Shown piece after piece: positions 35,935 through 45,221 of a stretch of 56,642 bases of DNA (position 1 is the stretch's first letter; each line of letters begins with the position of its first letter). The position numbers and the translations under genes are program-made. The stretch spans positions 1 through 56,642 of the forward strand of contig CAJUID010000016.1 in assembly GCA_910585905.1 (NCBI GenBank), given 5' to 3'. Origin of the DNA: an uncultured Lachnospiraceae bacterium. GTDB taxonomy: Bacteria > Bacillota > Clostridia > Lachnospirales > Lachnospiraceae. Below the pieces are notes generated by a model. The model saw nothing but the letters and a program-made list of their open reading frames with translations. It did not search any database and was not told the origin of the DNA.

Positions 35935-36253
35935 AAAAAACGCCCTTGACAAACACAGCATTTAAGCTGTATTAGTCAAGGACGGTTAAAATACAATAAA
36001 ATATTATATTACCGCGGTGCCACCTTGATTCATGGTTTCCCACACTCTTAGCGAAATACTATCATATTTCCGGCAACTAACGTATGCCTCACGTCATGGA
36101 ATACTCAGACAATCCTAATAACTGTCTTTTGACCATGCCCTCAGTGGTCCATTTGATAAACTGCATCTCTGCAGGTTCCCACCATACCCTGCTCTCTGGA
36201 AGCGCATATTTTATCGTTATCTCCACATCAACGGTTTCATTTCAATTTGTATG
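35935..36253 (-). promoter_or_regulatory. T-box riboswitch (tryptophan type) upstream of trpE
   Basis: On the minus strand the T-box AAGGTGGCACCGCGG lies at 36012-36026, followed by a strong terminator (TCCTTGAC...GTCAAGG, then TTTTTT, 35935-35986). Stem I with an AGAG-rich base and GGGAACC element lies at 36140-36215, and the likely specifier UGG is at 36149-36151 in AAATGGACCACTGA. Uncharged tRNA pairs with the T-box and prevents termination, so trp genes rise when charged tRNA-Trp is scarce. The specifier codon was placed by eye; ACC is the rival reading, and the operon content favours UGG. Confidence 0.93.
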
Positions 36254-36259
36254 TGCTAT

Positions 36260-36287
36260 ATTATACTCTCGTTTATTGATTTGTCAA
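36260..36287 (-). promoter_or_regulatory. Promoter of the trp operon
   Basis: Minus strand TTGACA, 16 bp, TATAAT, right after the end of the DUF1292 gene, with transcription starting just before T-box stem I. Confidence 0.75.
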
Positions 36288-36295
36288 CCCAAAAT

Positions 36296-36601
36296 TTACT
36301 CTTCTTCAAATGACATATTCCAGGCCCTGGTATCCAAACACTCCTCATAGGCATCTGCCGCTGCGTCGTATTCCTCCTCATCGTCAATATCCTCTAATTC
36401 AAAATCGTCCTCCCCCAGGGATTTCAGACGAAACACATAATACTCCGTTACATTCTCAACATCCCCTGGAATCAGGGCAGCATAAAGTATTTTACCCACC
36501 GTATAAATTTCATCAATATAAAAATCGCGGTCTGTGCCATCTTCATCTGTTAATGTCACCATTGTTTCCTTAAAACCATATTCTGAATTTTCTTTTTCCA
36601 T
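36296..36601 (-). CDS. DUF1292 family acidic protein
   Basis: This 101-residue protein starts behind GAGGGAAAT. It has MVTLTDEDGTDRDFYIDEI, then KILYAALIPGD and EYYVFRLKS, and a very acidic tail (DDFELEDIDDEEEYDAA). This is the usual DUF1292 layout in Firmicutes. The function is unknown. It follows glmS by 25 bp on the same strand and is probably co-transcribed with it. Confidence 0.9.
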   Translation of the reverse strand: MEKENSEYGFKETMVTLTDEDGTDRDFYIDEIYTVGKILYAALIPGDVENVTEYYVFRLKSLGEDDFELEDIDDEEEYDAAADAYEECLDTRAWNMSFEEE

Positions 36602-36626
36602 ATTTCCCTCATTTCTTAACCGTATA

Positions 36627-38447
36627 TTACTCTACTGTTACCACCTTTGCCAAATTTCTCGGCTTATCCACATCCAGCCCCTTATCCATTGAAACATAAT
36701 AAGCCAAAAGCTGTAATGCTGCGGACGCCGGGAACACCATAAACTCATCTGCCATTGCGGGAAGGGTAAAGACATCTGCATACTCCGCATCTGCCAAATC
36801 AAACCCATCCTTAACAAACAGTACCACACTGGCTCCGCGCGACTGAACTTCACGGATATTTGACAACTCTTTATCTTTTAACTTTGTCTGGGTAACAGCA
36901 GCCACTACTGGTGTATTTTCTGTAATCAGCGCAATCGTGCCATGCTTTAGCTCTCCTGACGCATATGCCTCTGTATGGATATAGGAAACTTCCTTGAGCT
37001 TTAAAGCTCCCTCTAGTAAAATAGAATAATCCAAACCACGACCAATCATAAATGCATCTTTCGCATCCAGCATCTCTCTTGCAATTTTGTGGATATCATA
37101 TCTCTGGTCAAGAACTTCCTGCATCTTATCCGGTGCCAGCAGCAGATTTTCTAAATATACCTTTTCTGCCTTATCATCAAAAATGCCCCTTACCTTTGCC
37201 ATTCGCCCTATCAGTAAAAACAATGTAATAAGTTGTGTCGTATATGCTTTTGTGCTGGCAACTGCAATCTCCGGCCCTGCCGCTGTGTACATAACATAAT
37301 CGCTCTCCCTGGCGATTGATGAGCCCTTTACATTAATAACAGCTATACTCTTCGCGCCCCTTTTCCGCGCATATTTTAAAGCTTCCAATGTATCAATCGT
37401 CTCTCCCGACTGAGAAATCGCAAGCACCAATGTCTTTTCATCAATAACTGGGTCTTCATACATAAACTCAGATGCATACTCTACATCCATATACATATTT
37501 AACTTAGATTGTACTAATACCTTCGCCACCAGCCCAGCATGCATCGCAGTACCACATGCCACGACACAGACACGCTCACAGTCACGAAGCACATCATCTG
37601 GAACACCATCCGCAGACAAATCAATCCTTCCATCCACAATGCGGGACTCTATAGTTGCCTTTAACGCCTCCGGCTGCTCCATAATCTCCTTTTCCATATA
37701 AAATGGATAATTTCCCTTGCCGCTCCTCGTTGTATCCCAGTCAATATCAATAAACTCTGCTTGCTGTGGTTTTCCCTCTAAATTGAAGAGCTTAATCTCA
37801 TCCTTATGAAGTTCCATAATTACATATTCTGGAACAACCATATACTGTTTTGCTGCAGCCCCAAGCGCTACTACATCAGATGCCAGCATTGTCCCATGCT
37901 CACTGTGCGCTGCCACAATCGGGCTGACATTGCGGATTGCGTAGATTACATCCGGCTGGTCAGCAAACATAATAACAAGTGCAAAAGTCCCTTTCAGATA
38001 TTGTACGGTCTTGCGGATTGCTTCATGGGCATCGCCCTGATAAACTCGGTTCAGTACGGCCGCTACTACCTCTGTATCTGTCTGAGACTTTAACTCCTTA
38101 TGCAACATAAAATGATCTTTTAATTCCTCATAATTTTCCACAATACCGTTGTGTACCAGAAGTACATCTCCGCTGCGGTGCGGATGGGCGTTCTCATCAC
38201 TAACGCCGCCATGCGTTGCCCAACGGGTATGCCCTATCCCACATGTCGAAATTTTTTTGTCCTTTTTACAAAGCCCCCGAAGGTCATTTACCCTTCCAGC
38301 ACACTTTCGGAGTTTTATTTTTCCAGTCTCTCCATTCAGTGTTGCCAATCCCGCACTGTCATATCCGCGGTACTCCAAAAGCTCTAATGCATCCAAAATC
38401 TGATCGGTCACTGACTCCCTGCCAGTATATCCAACAATTCCACACAT
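36627..38447 (-). CDS. glmS: Glutamine-fructose-6-phosphate aminotransferase (isomerizing)
   Basis: This 606-residue enzyme makes glucosamine 6-phosphate, the first step towards peptidoglycan amino sugars. Cys2 of MCGIVGYTG is the glutaminase nucleophile, with GHTRWATHG and NGIVENYEEL. Two SIS domains follow (SQSGETIDTLEAL; GRGLDYSILLEGALKLKEV) and the end DKPRNLAKVVTVE. The 152-bp upstream gap has no recognisable glmS ribozyme core. Confidence 0.98.
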   Translation of the reverse strand: MCGIVGYTGRESVTDQILDALELLEYRGYDSAGLATLNGETGKIKLRKCAGRVNDLRGLCKKDKKISTCGIGHTRWATHGGVSDENAHPHRSGDVLLVHNGIVENYEELKDHFMLHKELKSQTDTEVVAAVLNRVYQGDAHEAIRKTVQYLKGTFALVIMFADQPDVIYAIRNVSPIVAAHSEHGTMLASDVVALGAAAKQYMVVPEYVIMELHKDEIKLFNLEGKPQQAEFIDIDWDTTRSGKGNYPFYMEKEIMEQPEALKATIESRIVDGRIDLSADGVPDDVLRDCERVCVVACGTAMHAGLVAKVLVQSKLNMYMDVEYASEFMYEDPVIDEKTLVLAISQSGETIDTLEALKYARKRGAKSIAVINVKGSSIARESDYVMYTAAGPEIAVASTKAYTTQLITLFLLIGRMAKVRGIFDDKAEKVYLENLLLAPDKMQEVLDQRYDIHKIAREMLDAKDAFMIGRGLDYSILLEGALKLKEVSYIHTEAYASGELKHGTIALITENTPVVAAVTQTKLKDKELSNIREVQSRGASVVLFVKDGFDLADAEYADVFTLPAMADEFMVFPASAALQLLAYYVSMDKGLDVDKPRNLAKVVTVE

Positions 38448-38599
38448 AAATCCTCCATTCCTGCCCTGCCTGTCAACTTCTTACTTCCCCCTACGCAGGC
38501 ATAAACTTCCTTACACAGCATATACGTTGATAATTTCTTTATTTTATGCCGCGGCATACGATTTGGTTATCCCGCTGCAAAATCCTACTAGTATCAAAC

Positions 38600-39934
38600 T
38601 TACTTTTTCTTCTTTGTGTTTTTTTTCTTAGCTGGCTTTTTCGCCTCTTTTTTCTTAACGGTAACTGTCTTTGTATTAGAGTATGCACTATAAACCCTAT
38701 TTCCGCAAGAATCAATTGAAAATGACCTAACCTGTACAGAATATTTCTCCCCCTGCACAAGCCCGGAATAAGCTACAGAAGTCTTTGTAACATCCTGGTT
38801 CTTCACCGTTCCTGTCTTTGCCCTTTTTAAACTAACCTGATATCCCTTGGTTCCAGAAACTGCGCCAAAGACCAGCTTTGCCTTACCTGGGCTTGTACTG
38901 GAAAAAGACTTTACAGAAACTGTCCCAGCCGTCACCTTTTTCCATTTTGCATAGAGATTGTAATTACTCTTGTCACTTCCTTTGATGGATGATACTTTCT
39001 TGCTAAAATTTGATGCGGTATACCAGCCATCAAACAAATATCCCTTTTTCGTTGGATTTTTTAGTGTAAGATTCTGCGTTGCCGTGTAAGATGCTTTATT
39101 CTCCTTATGGTTAGTTCCTCCATCTAAATGATATGTAATCTTATATTTATTTACTGTCTGCTTCACAGAAACAAGAACCTGACGCCCCGTTTCCGCTGAT
39201 GAAATCTTAATATAATATGTCTTATTATGCTCCACCGGAAGTTTTTTGCTAAGCTTTGCATCCTGCTCCGTCGTGCCGCTGCAGCCCTCAATCAGGTTGC
39301 CAGCTTCATCCAAAACTTCATACTCTCCGGTACTCCCCGATGCAGGGTCAATGCTTAGAGTATAGCTTGTATCTTTATCGTCTGTAGAAAATTTAAGATA
39401 ATCTACATCTGTCGGACACTCTGTTGTAACACTATATTCTTTGTTAAGGGCTGCTGCTGACGCACCCTCCGCCGTGTCAGCATGATCGTCTGTTATCTCA
39501 GATACAACAATCTCCCCTGATGCACCGTTCTGTCCAGTTGCTTTCATAAAATACACGGACGAAGGCTCCAAAGCAAAACGTTCATACGCCATATTTTCTA
39601 AATCTGCCTGCGCTGCAAGGCTGCTGCCAGACTCATCGTATAATTCAACATGGCAAACCGTATCTTCTGGAAGAAGTGCCTTTATCTGATAATAGGATTT
39701 CTTTTCTGTCGTTGTAAAATAATACATCCCATCTTCCGCTCCCTGTGCCACAAGCGGATATAGCCGCCCAAACCCAAGATAGGCCGCCTTTTCTGTATCA
39801 AAACGCTTTAAAGAAACCGCTGCCGCACATTCCACACCTGCGGTTTTAGCAAAAACAATATTCTCCCCTGCCATTGTAACCATACAGCTTAACGCTGTAA
39901 ATGCTGCTACTTTTCTGACTCTCTCTCTAAGCAT
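38600..39934 (-). CDS. Secreted protein with Flg_new (InlB-type) repeat and FnIII domain
   Basis: About 444 residues. The start at 39934 is preferred because GGAG lies 6 nt upstream and MLRERVRKVAAFTALSCMV is a good signal peptide; upstream starts at 39958 (GTG) and 39952 remain possible. The N-terminal half resembles two bacterial pre-peptidase-like beta domains (YYFTTTEKKSYYQIKALL; DVDYLKFSTDDKDTSYTL). One Flg_new repeat follows (YKITYHLDGGTNH to GYLFDGWYT and YNLYAKWKK), then an FnIII domain (LVFGAVSGTKGYQV, YSVQVRSF) and a Lys-rich tail that may bind the wall. No sortase motif. Probably surface-associated; adhesion is inference. Confidence 0.75.
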   Translation of the reverse strand: MLRERVRKVAAFTALSCMVTMAGENIVFAKTAGVECAAAVSLKRFDTEKAAYLGFGRLYPLVAQGAEDGMYYFTTTEKKSYYQIKALLPEDTVCHVELYDESGSSLAAQADLENMAYERFALEPSSVYFMKATGQNGASGEIVVSEITDDHADTAEGASAAALNKEYSVTTECPTDVDYLKFSTDDKDTSYTLSIDPASGSTGEYEVLDEAGNLIEGCSGTTEQDAKLSKKLPVEHNKTYYIKISSAETGRQVLVSVKQTVNKYKITYHLDGGTNHKENKASYTATQNLTLKNPTKKGYLFDGWYTASNFSKKVSSIKGSDKSNYNLYAKWKKVTAGTVSVKSFSSTSPGKAKLVFGAVSGTKGYQVSLKRAKTGTVKNQDVTKTSVAYSGLVQGEKYSVQVRSFSIDSCGNRVYSAYSNTKTVTVKKKEAKKPAKKKNTKKKK

Positions 39935-39960
39935 ACGCCGCTCCATTTCCATATACACTG

Positions 39961-40680
39961 TTACTCTATTGATAATTCCCGCTCTAACTCCTTGGCTCTC
40001 TTCCTTGCCGCTTTAAGTTTTTTCGCCTTATTAAAATGCACATAAGCCTTTTCCTTTTCCCCTTTTTCTAATTGCTCCAGACCAATCTTATAGTGGCAAG
40101 ATGCATTCAAATCCTTTGTCCAAGGGATAACAGATGCCTTTCTGTAATTTACAAGCGCCGCCTCATATTCGCCCATCTGCTGGTAAATAAATCCCTTGGC
40201 AAACGGATAACCGGGCGTTTTTAGGAAAATTAAAATAATAACCGCAAATACTGCTAGTATCGTAAATCTCCTAATCCATGCTGCCCTGCTCTCAATACGG
40301 GCAATCTGTTTTTTACAAATCTGAATCTGCTCCTTAGCCTTATCTCTATATTCATCCCGACGCCTTAGCCGTTTAAATTCCTCTATCGCATCCACATAAT
40401 CGCTTTTTCGCTTAGCGGCCTCCTTCTTATTAAGAGCAAGCGCAAAAGTCTCTTTCGCCCCTCTGGTATCGACAGCAGCGGCCTCCTCTCTGCAAGCCTT
40501 CATCCGAATCTTTGCATCCCTATAATCTCCCAGAGACTCAAACTTTTTTGCCGCGCTGTTTAGTGCATTTACCTTCCGCTCAAAACGCAGCACACACGAA
40601 ACAGCTTTTTGTAGATTTACAGCCTCTTGATATAATTTTTCTTCCTTTGATATTTTTTTCTTAAATAACTCCTCTGCCAT
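39961..40680 (-). CDS. TPR-like membrane protein
   Basis: This 239-residue protein starts at 40680 (MAEELFKKK) because GGAGG lies 6 nt upstream. The N-terminal 130 residues are helical and charged with repeated L-x-x-Y-x-D/E-A patterns (AAKKFESLGDYRDAKIRMKA; ALNKKEAAKRKSDYVDAIEE). One membrane segment spans residues 146-162 (FTILAVFAVIILIFL). A second helical-repeat part outside follows (YQQMGEYEAALVNYRKAS; GLEQLEKGEKEKAYVHFNKA). This is a tetratricopeptide-type scaffold. It ends 26 bp before the secreted Flg_new protein and is likely in one operon with it. Function unknown. Confidence 0.7.
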   Translation of the reverse strand: MAEELFKKKISKEEKLYQEAVNLQKAVSCVLRFERKVNALNSAAKKFESLGDYRDAKIRMKACREEAAAVDTRGAKETFALALNKKEAAKRKSDYVDAIEEFKRLRRRDEYRDKAKEQIQICKKQIARIESRAAWIRRFTILAVFAVIILIFLKTPGYPFAKGFIYQQMGEYEAALVNYRKASVIPWTKDLNASCHYKIGLEQLEKGEKEKAYVHFNKAKKLKAARKRAKELERELSIE

Positions 40681-40801
40681 TAGCATCCTCCATGGTTTTT
40701 CATGGTTTATCTGCTCCAAAATCTTACTATACCTATCTTTCCGTAATATGTCAAATATATTACAATTTTATGGCAGCTTTACACTTCTGATTTATTATCC
40801 T

Positions 40802-40922
40802 GATTAGGGTGTCAAAAGGGTGCTTTGCACCAACCGAACACAATATGTGGTGTTGCAAGCTCGCTTGCAAACACACATATTTGTGTCGGTTTCGCCCCGA
40901 AGGGGCTTTTGACACCCTAATC
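40802..40922. mobile_element. R3 palindromic element (121 bp, three inner hairpins)
   Basis: Perfect 17-bp outer arms GATTAGGGTGTCAAAAG and CTTTTGACACCCTAATC. Inside are three hairpins: GGTGC/GCACC, a long AACCGAACACAATATG-type arm around GCAAGC/GCTTGC, and GCCCC/GGGGC. One end touches the stop codon of the histidine kinase (40923-40925). It is non-coding. Architecture resembles R1 but the sequence differs. Confidence 0.75.
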
Positions 40923-42107
40923 TTATCTTAAAACAATCACAAATGCCTTCACATATTCCTCTGTTGAATTTCGGTCAAGCAAAAGCCTTCCCCCATGCAT
41001 TCGTACAATTTTAGAAGAGATACTCAGCCCAAGACCGCTACCTCCCTTTGTGCTTCTTGACGCATCCCCCATAACAAATGGTTCAAAAATATGTTTTGCC
41101 ACTTCATCCTCTATCTGTGAACCGGTGTCACCAAACAAAATGCGCACCCGCTCTAACTCCTCATCCCACAAAAGACGGATTACCACACATTCTCCCTGTT
41201 CCACATGGCGCAATTCATTATTCAGCAGATTTGCCACCGCCCTCGAAAATTGAATTTTGTCTAATTCCCAATAAATACACTCTTCTGGAATATATAACTC
41301 CATCTCAATTCCCTTCCGCTCAAAATCTGGATAAGACAAGGCAATATTCTCACGAAGCAGCTCCACAATATCAGTCCGCTCTTTATGGAGTGTAAACCCT
41401 TGGCTATCAATCTTTACATATTCAAAAAGCAGTGTGATTAAATCGTCCAATCTCTGAGATTTGCTGCAGATTGCATTCAAATACTGTTGCCGTTTTTTTC
41501 CATCCGTCACAACACCATCCCTGAGCGCCTGCGCATAACCATTCACTGTCGTAATAGGCGTCTTTAGGTCATGGGCAATATCAGACAGCATCAAGCTCCT
41601 TCTCTTTTCATATTCGAGATGCTGTTTCTTTTCTTCCTTCATCAGCTTATCCATTTCCTGGCGAATCAAACGGCTAAACCACACAGCACCCACAATGTAC
41701 GGCAGCAATGCAACCAATATCAGGACCAGCAAGATAATAAAACATCCCACATAGTAAAGGTTCAAGACCTCCCTGCTGTTCCCATGCAAAATACTTCCAA
41801 TCTCCTGTGGAATCCTTCCATCAAAATGCCGATCAAGAAACTGATGTACAGATTCCGAAGCCATTCTTGGCAAGAGCGAGAGAATCCCCTCCGCAAACAG
41901 CCAAAAAAACATAGCATACAGTGTCCCAACATTCCAATTACTTAGAGTGAAATTATCAAAAAAAGGGCCTCCGACCCATTTTTGAATATAAGGAAACACA
42001 AGATAAGAATATAAAATACTGATTCCTAACTGGCAGACAGCAATAAAAAACATTACCATCAGAAAATTCTTAACCAGAAAAATAGTCATATTTCTTTTAT
42101 CTTCCAT
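40923..42107 (-). CDS. Sensor histidine kinase (VanS/BaeS-like)
   Basis: This 394-residue membrane kinase starts at 42107, one base after the response-regulator stop. Two membrane segments flank an extracellular loop of about 90 residues (10-35 and about 120-145). HisKA has the phospho-His in LMLSDIAHDLKTPITTVNGY, then the HATPase has NLLNNELRHV, DTGSQIEDEV and GGSGLGLSISSKI. The N box reads NLLNNELRH, slightly off the usual N-x-x-x-N-A. It works with the OmpR-type regulator just upstream. The ligand is unknown, but surface-protein neighbours suggest an envelope signal. Confidence 0.93.
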   Translation of the reverse strand: MEDKRNMTIFLVKNFLMVMFFIAVCQLGISILYSYLVFPYIQKWVGGPFFDNFTLSNWNVGTLYAMFFWLFAEGILSLLPRMASESVHQFLDRHFDGRIPQEIGSILHGNSREVLNLYYVGCFIILLVLILVALLPYIVGAVWFSRLIRQEMDKLMKEEKKQHLEYEKRRSLMLSDIAHDLKTPITTVNGYAQALRDGVVTDGKKRQQYLNAICSKSQRLDDLITLLFEYVKIDSQGFTLHKERTDIVELLRENIALSYPDFERKGIEMELYIPEECIYWELDKIQFSRAVANLLNNELRHVEQGECVVIRLLWDEELERVRILFGDTGSQIEDEVAKHIFEPFVMGDASRSTKGGSGLGLSISSKIVRMHGGRLLLDRNSTEEYVKAFVIVLR

Positions 42108-42108
42108 C

Positions 42109-42813
42109 CTATGCTTCCTCTCCTGCCTCAAAGCGGTAACCCAGACCGCGGACTGTGCGTATGTAACGGTTATTGTCATCTGAGAGCTTTGCGCGCAGTT
42201 TGCTGATGCACACCATAATATTGTTATCTGCGATAAAATACGCCTCCTGCCAGCCATACTCATAAATCTGCTGCTTTGTATAGATTTTGCCCGGATTTCC
42301 CATAAAAAGTTCCATCAATCGGTACTCCGTGGAAGACAGCTCAATCACTTCCTTTCCCCGGCGCAATACACAGCCTTCCAAGTCCAGGGTCAAGTCTTGT
42401 ACCTGCAATACCTTTTTAGAAATCTGGGAATCCTTTGCCCCAAGAGAGTAAAAACGGCGGATATTCGAGTGAATGCGCGCCACAGCCTCCAATGGATTAA
42501 ACGGCTTTGCAATATAATCATCAGCACCTAAGTCAAGCCCCAAAATCTTGTCATTATCTGCCGTTTTCGCAGACAAGATAATAACCGGAAGATTGCTTCG
42601 CTCCCGCAGCTCCTTCAGCACATGAAACCCATCTTTTTTCGGCATCATAATATCCAGAATTAGCATAGCAATATCCTCATGCTCCTGCAAAAGTTCAAGT
42701 GTCTGCTCCCCATCCGAAGCCTCTAACACCTCGTACCCCTCTTTTTCCAAATAAAGCCGCAAAAGCTCCCTGATTTCCGGTTCATCATCCGCAACTAAAA
42801 TCCGATATCCCAT
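42109..42813 (-). CDS. OmpR/PhoB-family response regulator
   Basis: This 234-residue protein has a receiver with acidic pair DDEPE, phospho-Asp in LILDIMMPKKDG, Lys in IAKPF, and a winged-helix output domain (ELSSTEYRLMELFMGNPGKI, then IRTVRGLGYRFE). Partner of the kinase that follows. Gaps of 17 and 47 bp join it to the two genes upstream, suggesting one transcript. Confidence 0.96.
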   Translation of the reverse strand: MGYRILVADDEPEIRELLRLYLEKEGYEVLEASDGEQTLELLQEHEDIAMLILDIMMPKKDGFHVLKELRERSNLPVIILSAKTADNDKILGLDLGADDYIAKPFNPLEAVARIHSNIRRFYSLGAKDSQISKKVLQVQDLTLDLEGCVLRRGKEVIELSSTEYRLMELFMGNPGKIYTKQQIYEYGWQEAYFIADNNIMVCISKLRAKLSDDNNRYIRTVRGLGYRFEAGEEA

Positions 42814-42860
42814 AATCTCAAACCTCCTTTATGTCATTTCCTCAAATGTGTATGAAATAC

Positions 42861-43778
42861 CTACTCCTCGGTACTGCCGCCGCTGCCATTCTGCAACTTC
42901 TGTTCTGGCTGCCCATACCAGCCCTGTACCATATCCTCTTCCATCCCATCATAATATATATTGTGCGGAATCTGGTCTAACCCTCTAAGCCTCCGGTACA
43001 ACGCTGCATTCGTAAGCCTGCTGTACGGATCAACAAAAAAGATTCCCAAAACCCCAAAAGTCATCGCCGATAAAATCTTCCATCCCAAAAATGATAAATC
43101 CAGAACAAACGCCTTCCACTTCTGCCCCTTCATCATCATTCGGCTGTAAGCAAATGCATCCTTTGTGTTAATCGCCGGATTTTCCGCCACCAAATAAGGA
43201 ACCATCGAATATTCATATGATTTTACTACTCCAGGCACAAACAACAGCAGGGTCCACAAGAGTGTATACAAATCCCTTAAAAACATAATCGCTGTTACAT
43301 TTTTATAATTCTTTTCAAATGCTATGAAAAACTCTTTAAACTGTGGTTTTGTATCAAAACTGCGGACATAAAAACGCATCACCCCCACATAAAGCGGGTT
43401 TACAATAAACACTTCAACCGCTATCACACTTATAAATACAATAAACGCTAATACAACAACTGCCGCTACAACTACAGCGAAAAAAGCTACTCCATAATAT
43501 CTTCCACTTAAAATAGGTTCTTCAAGCTCTAATATTCCAGCTCCCGCAGCCTGATCAATACTGTGAAGCCTTATTTCCCGCCCCCAGTCTGGAAAAATTT
43601 CCGAATCAAATCGAATCTCATTAAAAATCGGCTGCAGCACTCCTGACACAATGGAACCTGAACCAACAAAAAGAGACATCAGAACTGTCATAAAAATTAC
43701 CCGCCAATAATGCATACGCAATACGGCTTTACTCCGCCCCTTCAAATCCCCCCGATTCCACTGCAGACCATTTTCCAT
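42861..43778 (-). CDS. DUF975 family membrane protein
   Basis: This 305-residue protein starts at 43778 with AGGAG 8 nt upstream. It begins WNRGDLKGRSKAVLRMHYWR, a typical DUF975 opening. About five hydrophobic segments follow, then KEFFIAFEKNYKN and YEYSMVPYLVAENPAINTKD and RMMMKGQKWKAFVLDLSFLG, all usual in the family. The function is not known. It is encoded directly after the FnIII-amidase-like gene and before the two-component pair. Confidence 0.88.
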   Translation of the reverse strand: MENGLQWNRGDLKGRSKAVLRMHYWRVIFMTVLMSLFVGSGSIVSGVLQPIFNEIRFDSEIFPDWGREIRLHSIDQAAGAGILELEEPILSGRYYGVAFFAVVVAAVVVLAFIVFISVIAVEVFIVNPLYVGVMRFYVRSFDTKPQFKEFFIAFEKNYKNVTAIMFLRDLYTLLWTLLLFVPGVVKSYEYSMVPYLVAENPAINTKDAFAYSRMMMKGQKWKAFVLDLSFLGWKILSAMTFGVLGIFFVDPYSRLTNAALYRRLRGLDQIPHNIYYDGMEEDMVQGWYGQPEQKLQNGSGGSTEE

Positions 43779-43795
43779 ACAAGCAACTCCTATCA

Positions 43796-45028
43796 TTAAT
43801 ACCGCCGGCTGTAAGTAGCACCGCGCAGCTCGGACCGATATACTTTCCGTCCCCACAAAATCATGCAGGTATTCCCATAGTTACACTCACCAACCACAAC
43901 ATACTCCTTGTGTTTTTCTGTGATAATTACAGAATGTCCTTTATAGCGGACGACATCACCCATTTTACTCTGGTCAAATGATTTATGCTTCTTTATCTTC
44001 GCATTCCTGCCGTAAATCAGATCACTCATTTTCCATGCAAAACCATAACATTGAAACCCTAAAATTCCATTTGGACAATTATAATGGTTGCAGGTTGAAA
44101 TATCATCTATGCTATAGTGATGGCATGGCGTATTTGTAACCGTGGAACTATCATATTTTGCCCGGTTCATATGATTCCAGTATTTACCAGATGGAAACTG
44201 CTTCTGAAGCTTTTTAAATTTATTAATAACTCTCTGTACAGATGTAGGATAAATGGATTTTGCTATGCTAAAGGCACCATAAGCCAGATTCCCCTCATAC
44301 TTTATCAATGCTCTGACCTTATAGCTTTCCGTCTTTGACGAGGACGCGGCTCCATTACTCCATTTCACTGTATTTGCAGAGGAAACTGTCTTTACCTTCC
44401 GGTAGGAACCTCCACTCACTTTTCGGAAAATTTCGTATCCGTCAACATTGCTAATCTTTTTCCACTTGACAGTAACCTTCCCACCACTCCGGCTAACTGA
44501 TGTAAGAGAAGCTTTGGGAATGTCTACCCGGATACTCTCAGATGCGGAAACACCCTCTGTTATCGTTGCAGGAATCTCACCTGGTTCTACCGGCACACCA
44601 TCTGGGTCAGCCACTCGGTAAGCTGTGATTTTGTAAGTAAACTTAACCCCTCTCTTAAACTGTTTATCTGTAAAAGAATGCATGGCATATGGTGTATTTT
44701 TTACCATGCCAAGCAATCTGTACCCCGCATCATATTTACATTTGCGGTAAATACGGAATCCGTCATTATTTCCATCACTAAACCATGTTAACGTCACAGA
44801 ATTTGCAGAATAATCTGAAATCTGGACTAGCGAAATATCCTCATACGGTTCCTCAGGCTGGCCGGCATCTGGTTCATCTAGCTGCCCCGCTATTTTATGT
44901 TTTGGCGCCTGAATTCCCGGCAGGCTGCCGGCACTGGCAATCTGTGTTTTCTGATTTCCCAGATTTCCGGATAAAACCATCGACAACACCAATAAAAATA
45001 AAGCAATTCGTTGTATTCCCTTTTTCAT
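43796..45028 (-). CDS. Secreted FnIII protein with C-terminal cysteine-peptidase-like domain
   Basis: This 410-residue protein starts at 45028 behind GGGGG. Residues 1-32 form a signal peptide. Two FnIII-like domains follow (SVTLTWFSDGNNDGFRIYRK; KVTVKWKKISNVDGYEIFRK). From about 275 comes a domain with GFQCYGFAWKMSDLIYG, GDVVRYKGHSVIIT and VVGECNYGNTCMILWGRKVY. The Cys in QCYGFA and the His in GHSVI fit a NlpC/P60- or CHAP-like amidase catalytic pair. It could cut peptidoglycan or act on matrix proteins; the exact family is not certain. It leads the DUF975-response regulator-kinase cluster. Confidence 0.75.
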   Translation of the reverse strand: MKKGIQRIALFLLVLSMVLSGNLGNQKTQIASAGSLPGIQAPKHKIAGQLDEPDAGQPEEPYEDISLVQISDYSANSVTLTWFSDGNNDGFRIYRKCKYDAGYRLLGMVKNTPYAMHSFTDKQFKRGVKFTYKITAYRVADPDGVPVEPGEIPATITEGVSASESIRVDIPKASLTSVSRSGGKVTVKWKKISNVDGYEIFRKVSGGSYRKVKTVSSANTVKWSNGAASSSKTESYKVRALIKYEGNLAYGAFSIAKSIYPTSVQRVINKFKKLQKQFPSGKYWNHMNRAKYDSSTVTNTPCHHYSIDDISTCNHYNCPNGILGFQCYGFAWKMSDLIYGRNAKIKKHKSFDQSKMGDVVRYKGHSVIITEKHKEYVVVGECNYGNTCMILWGRKVYRSELRGATYSRRY

Positions 45029-45221
45029 AATAATCCCCCATGCCGCCATGCGGCTCAAATTGAGATAAAAACATATTTCTTTAGTGTTTTTTTCCCATTT
45101 CTGTCCACAGTTGATAACTAAAACCCAAAATACTCCATTTAAGAATACACCAAAATTGTGTCAAAAGTATACCCAGTAAATCTCTTACTCTGCTGCCTTT
45201 GGCCTATTGTATCAATCAGGA

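Noticed and set aside
38448..38599. glmS ribozyme upstream of glmS
   Set aside because: The leader contains AGTTGAC but none of the other conserved core of the glmS ribozyme. Only a short TATGCCGCGGCATA palindrome is present.
40802..40922. tRNA-like gene in the clover-shaped R3 element
   Set aside because: No T-loop or acceptor features, perfect outer DNA palindrome instead, and stems too long.
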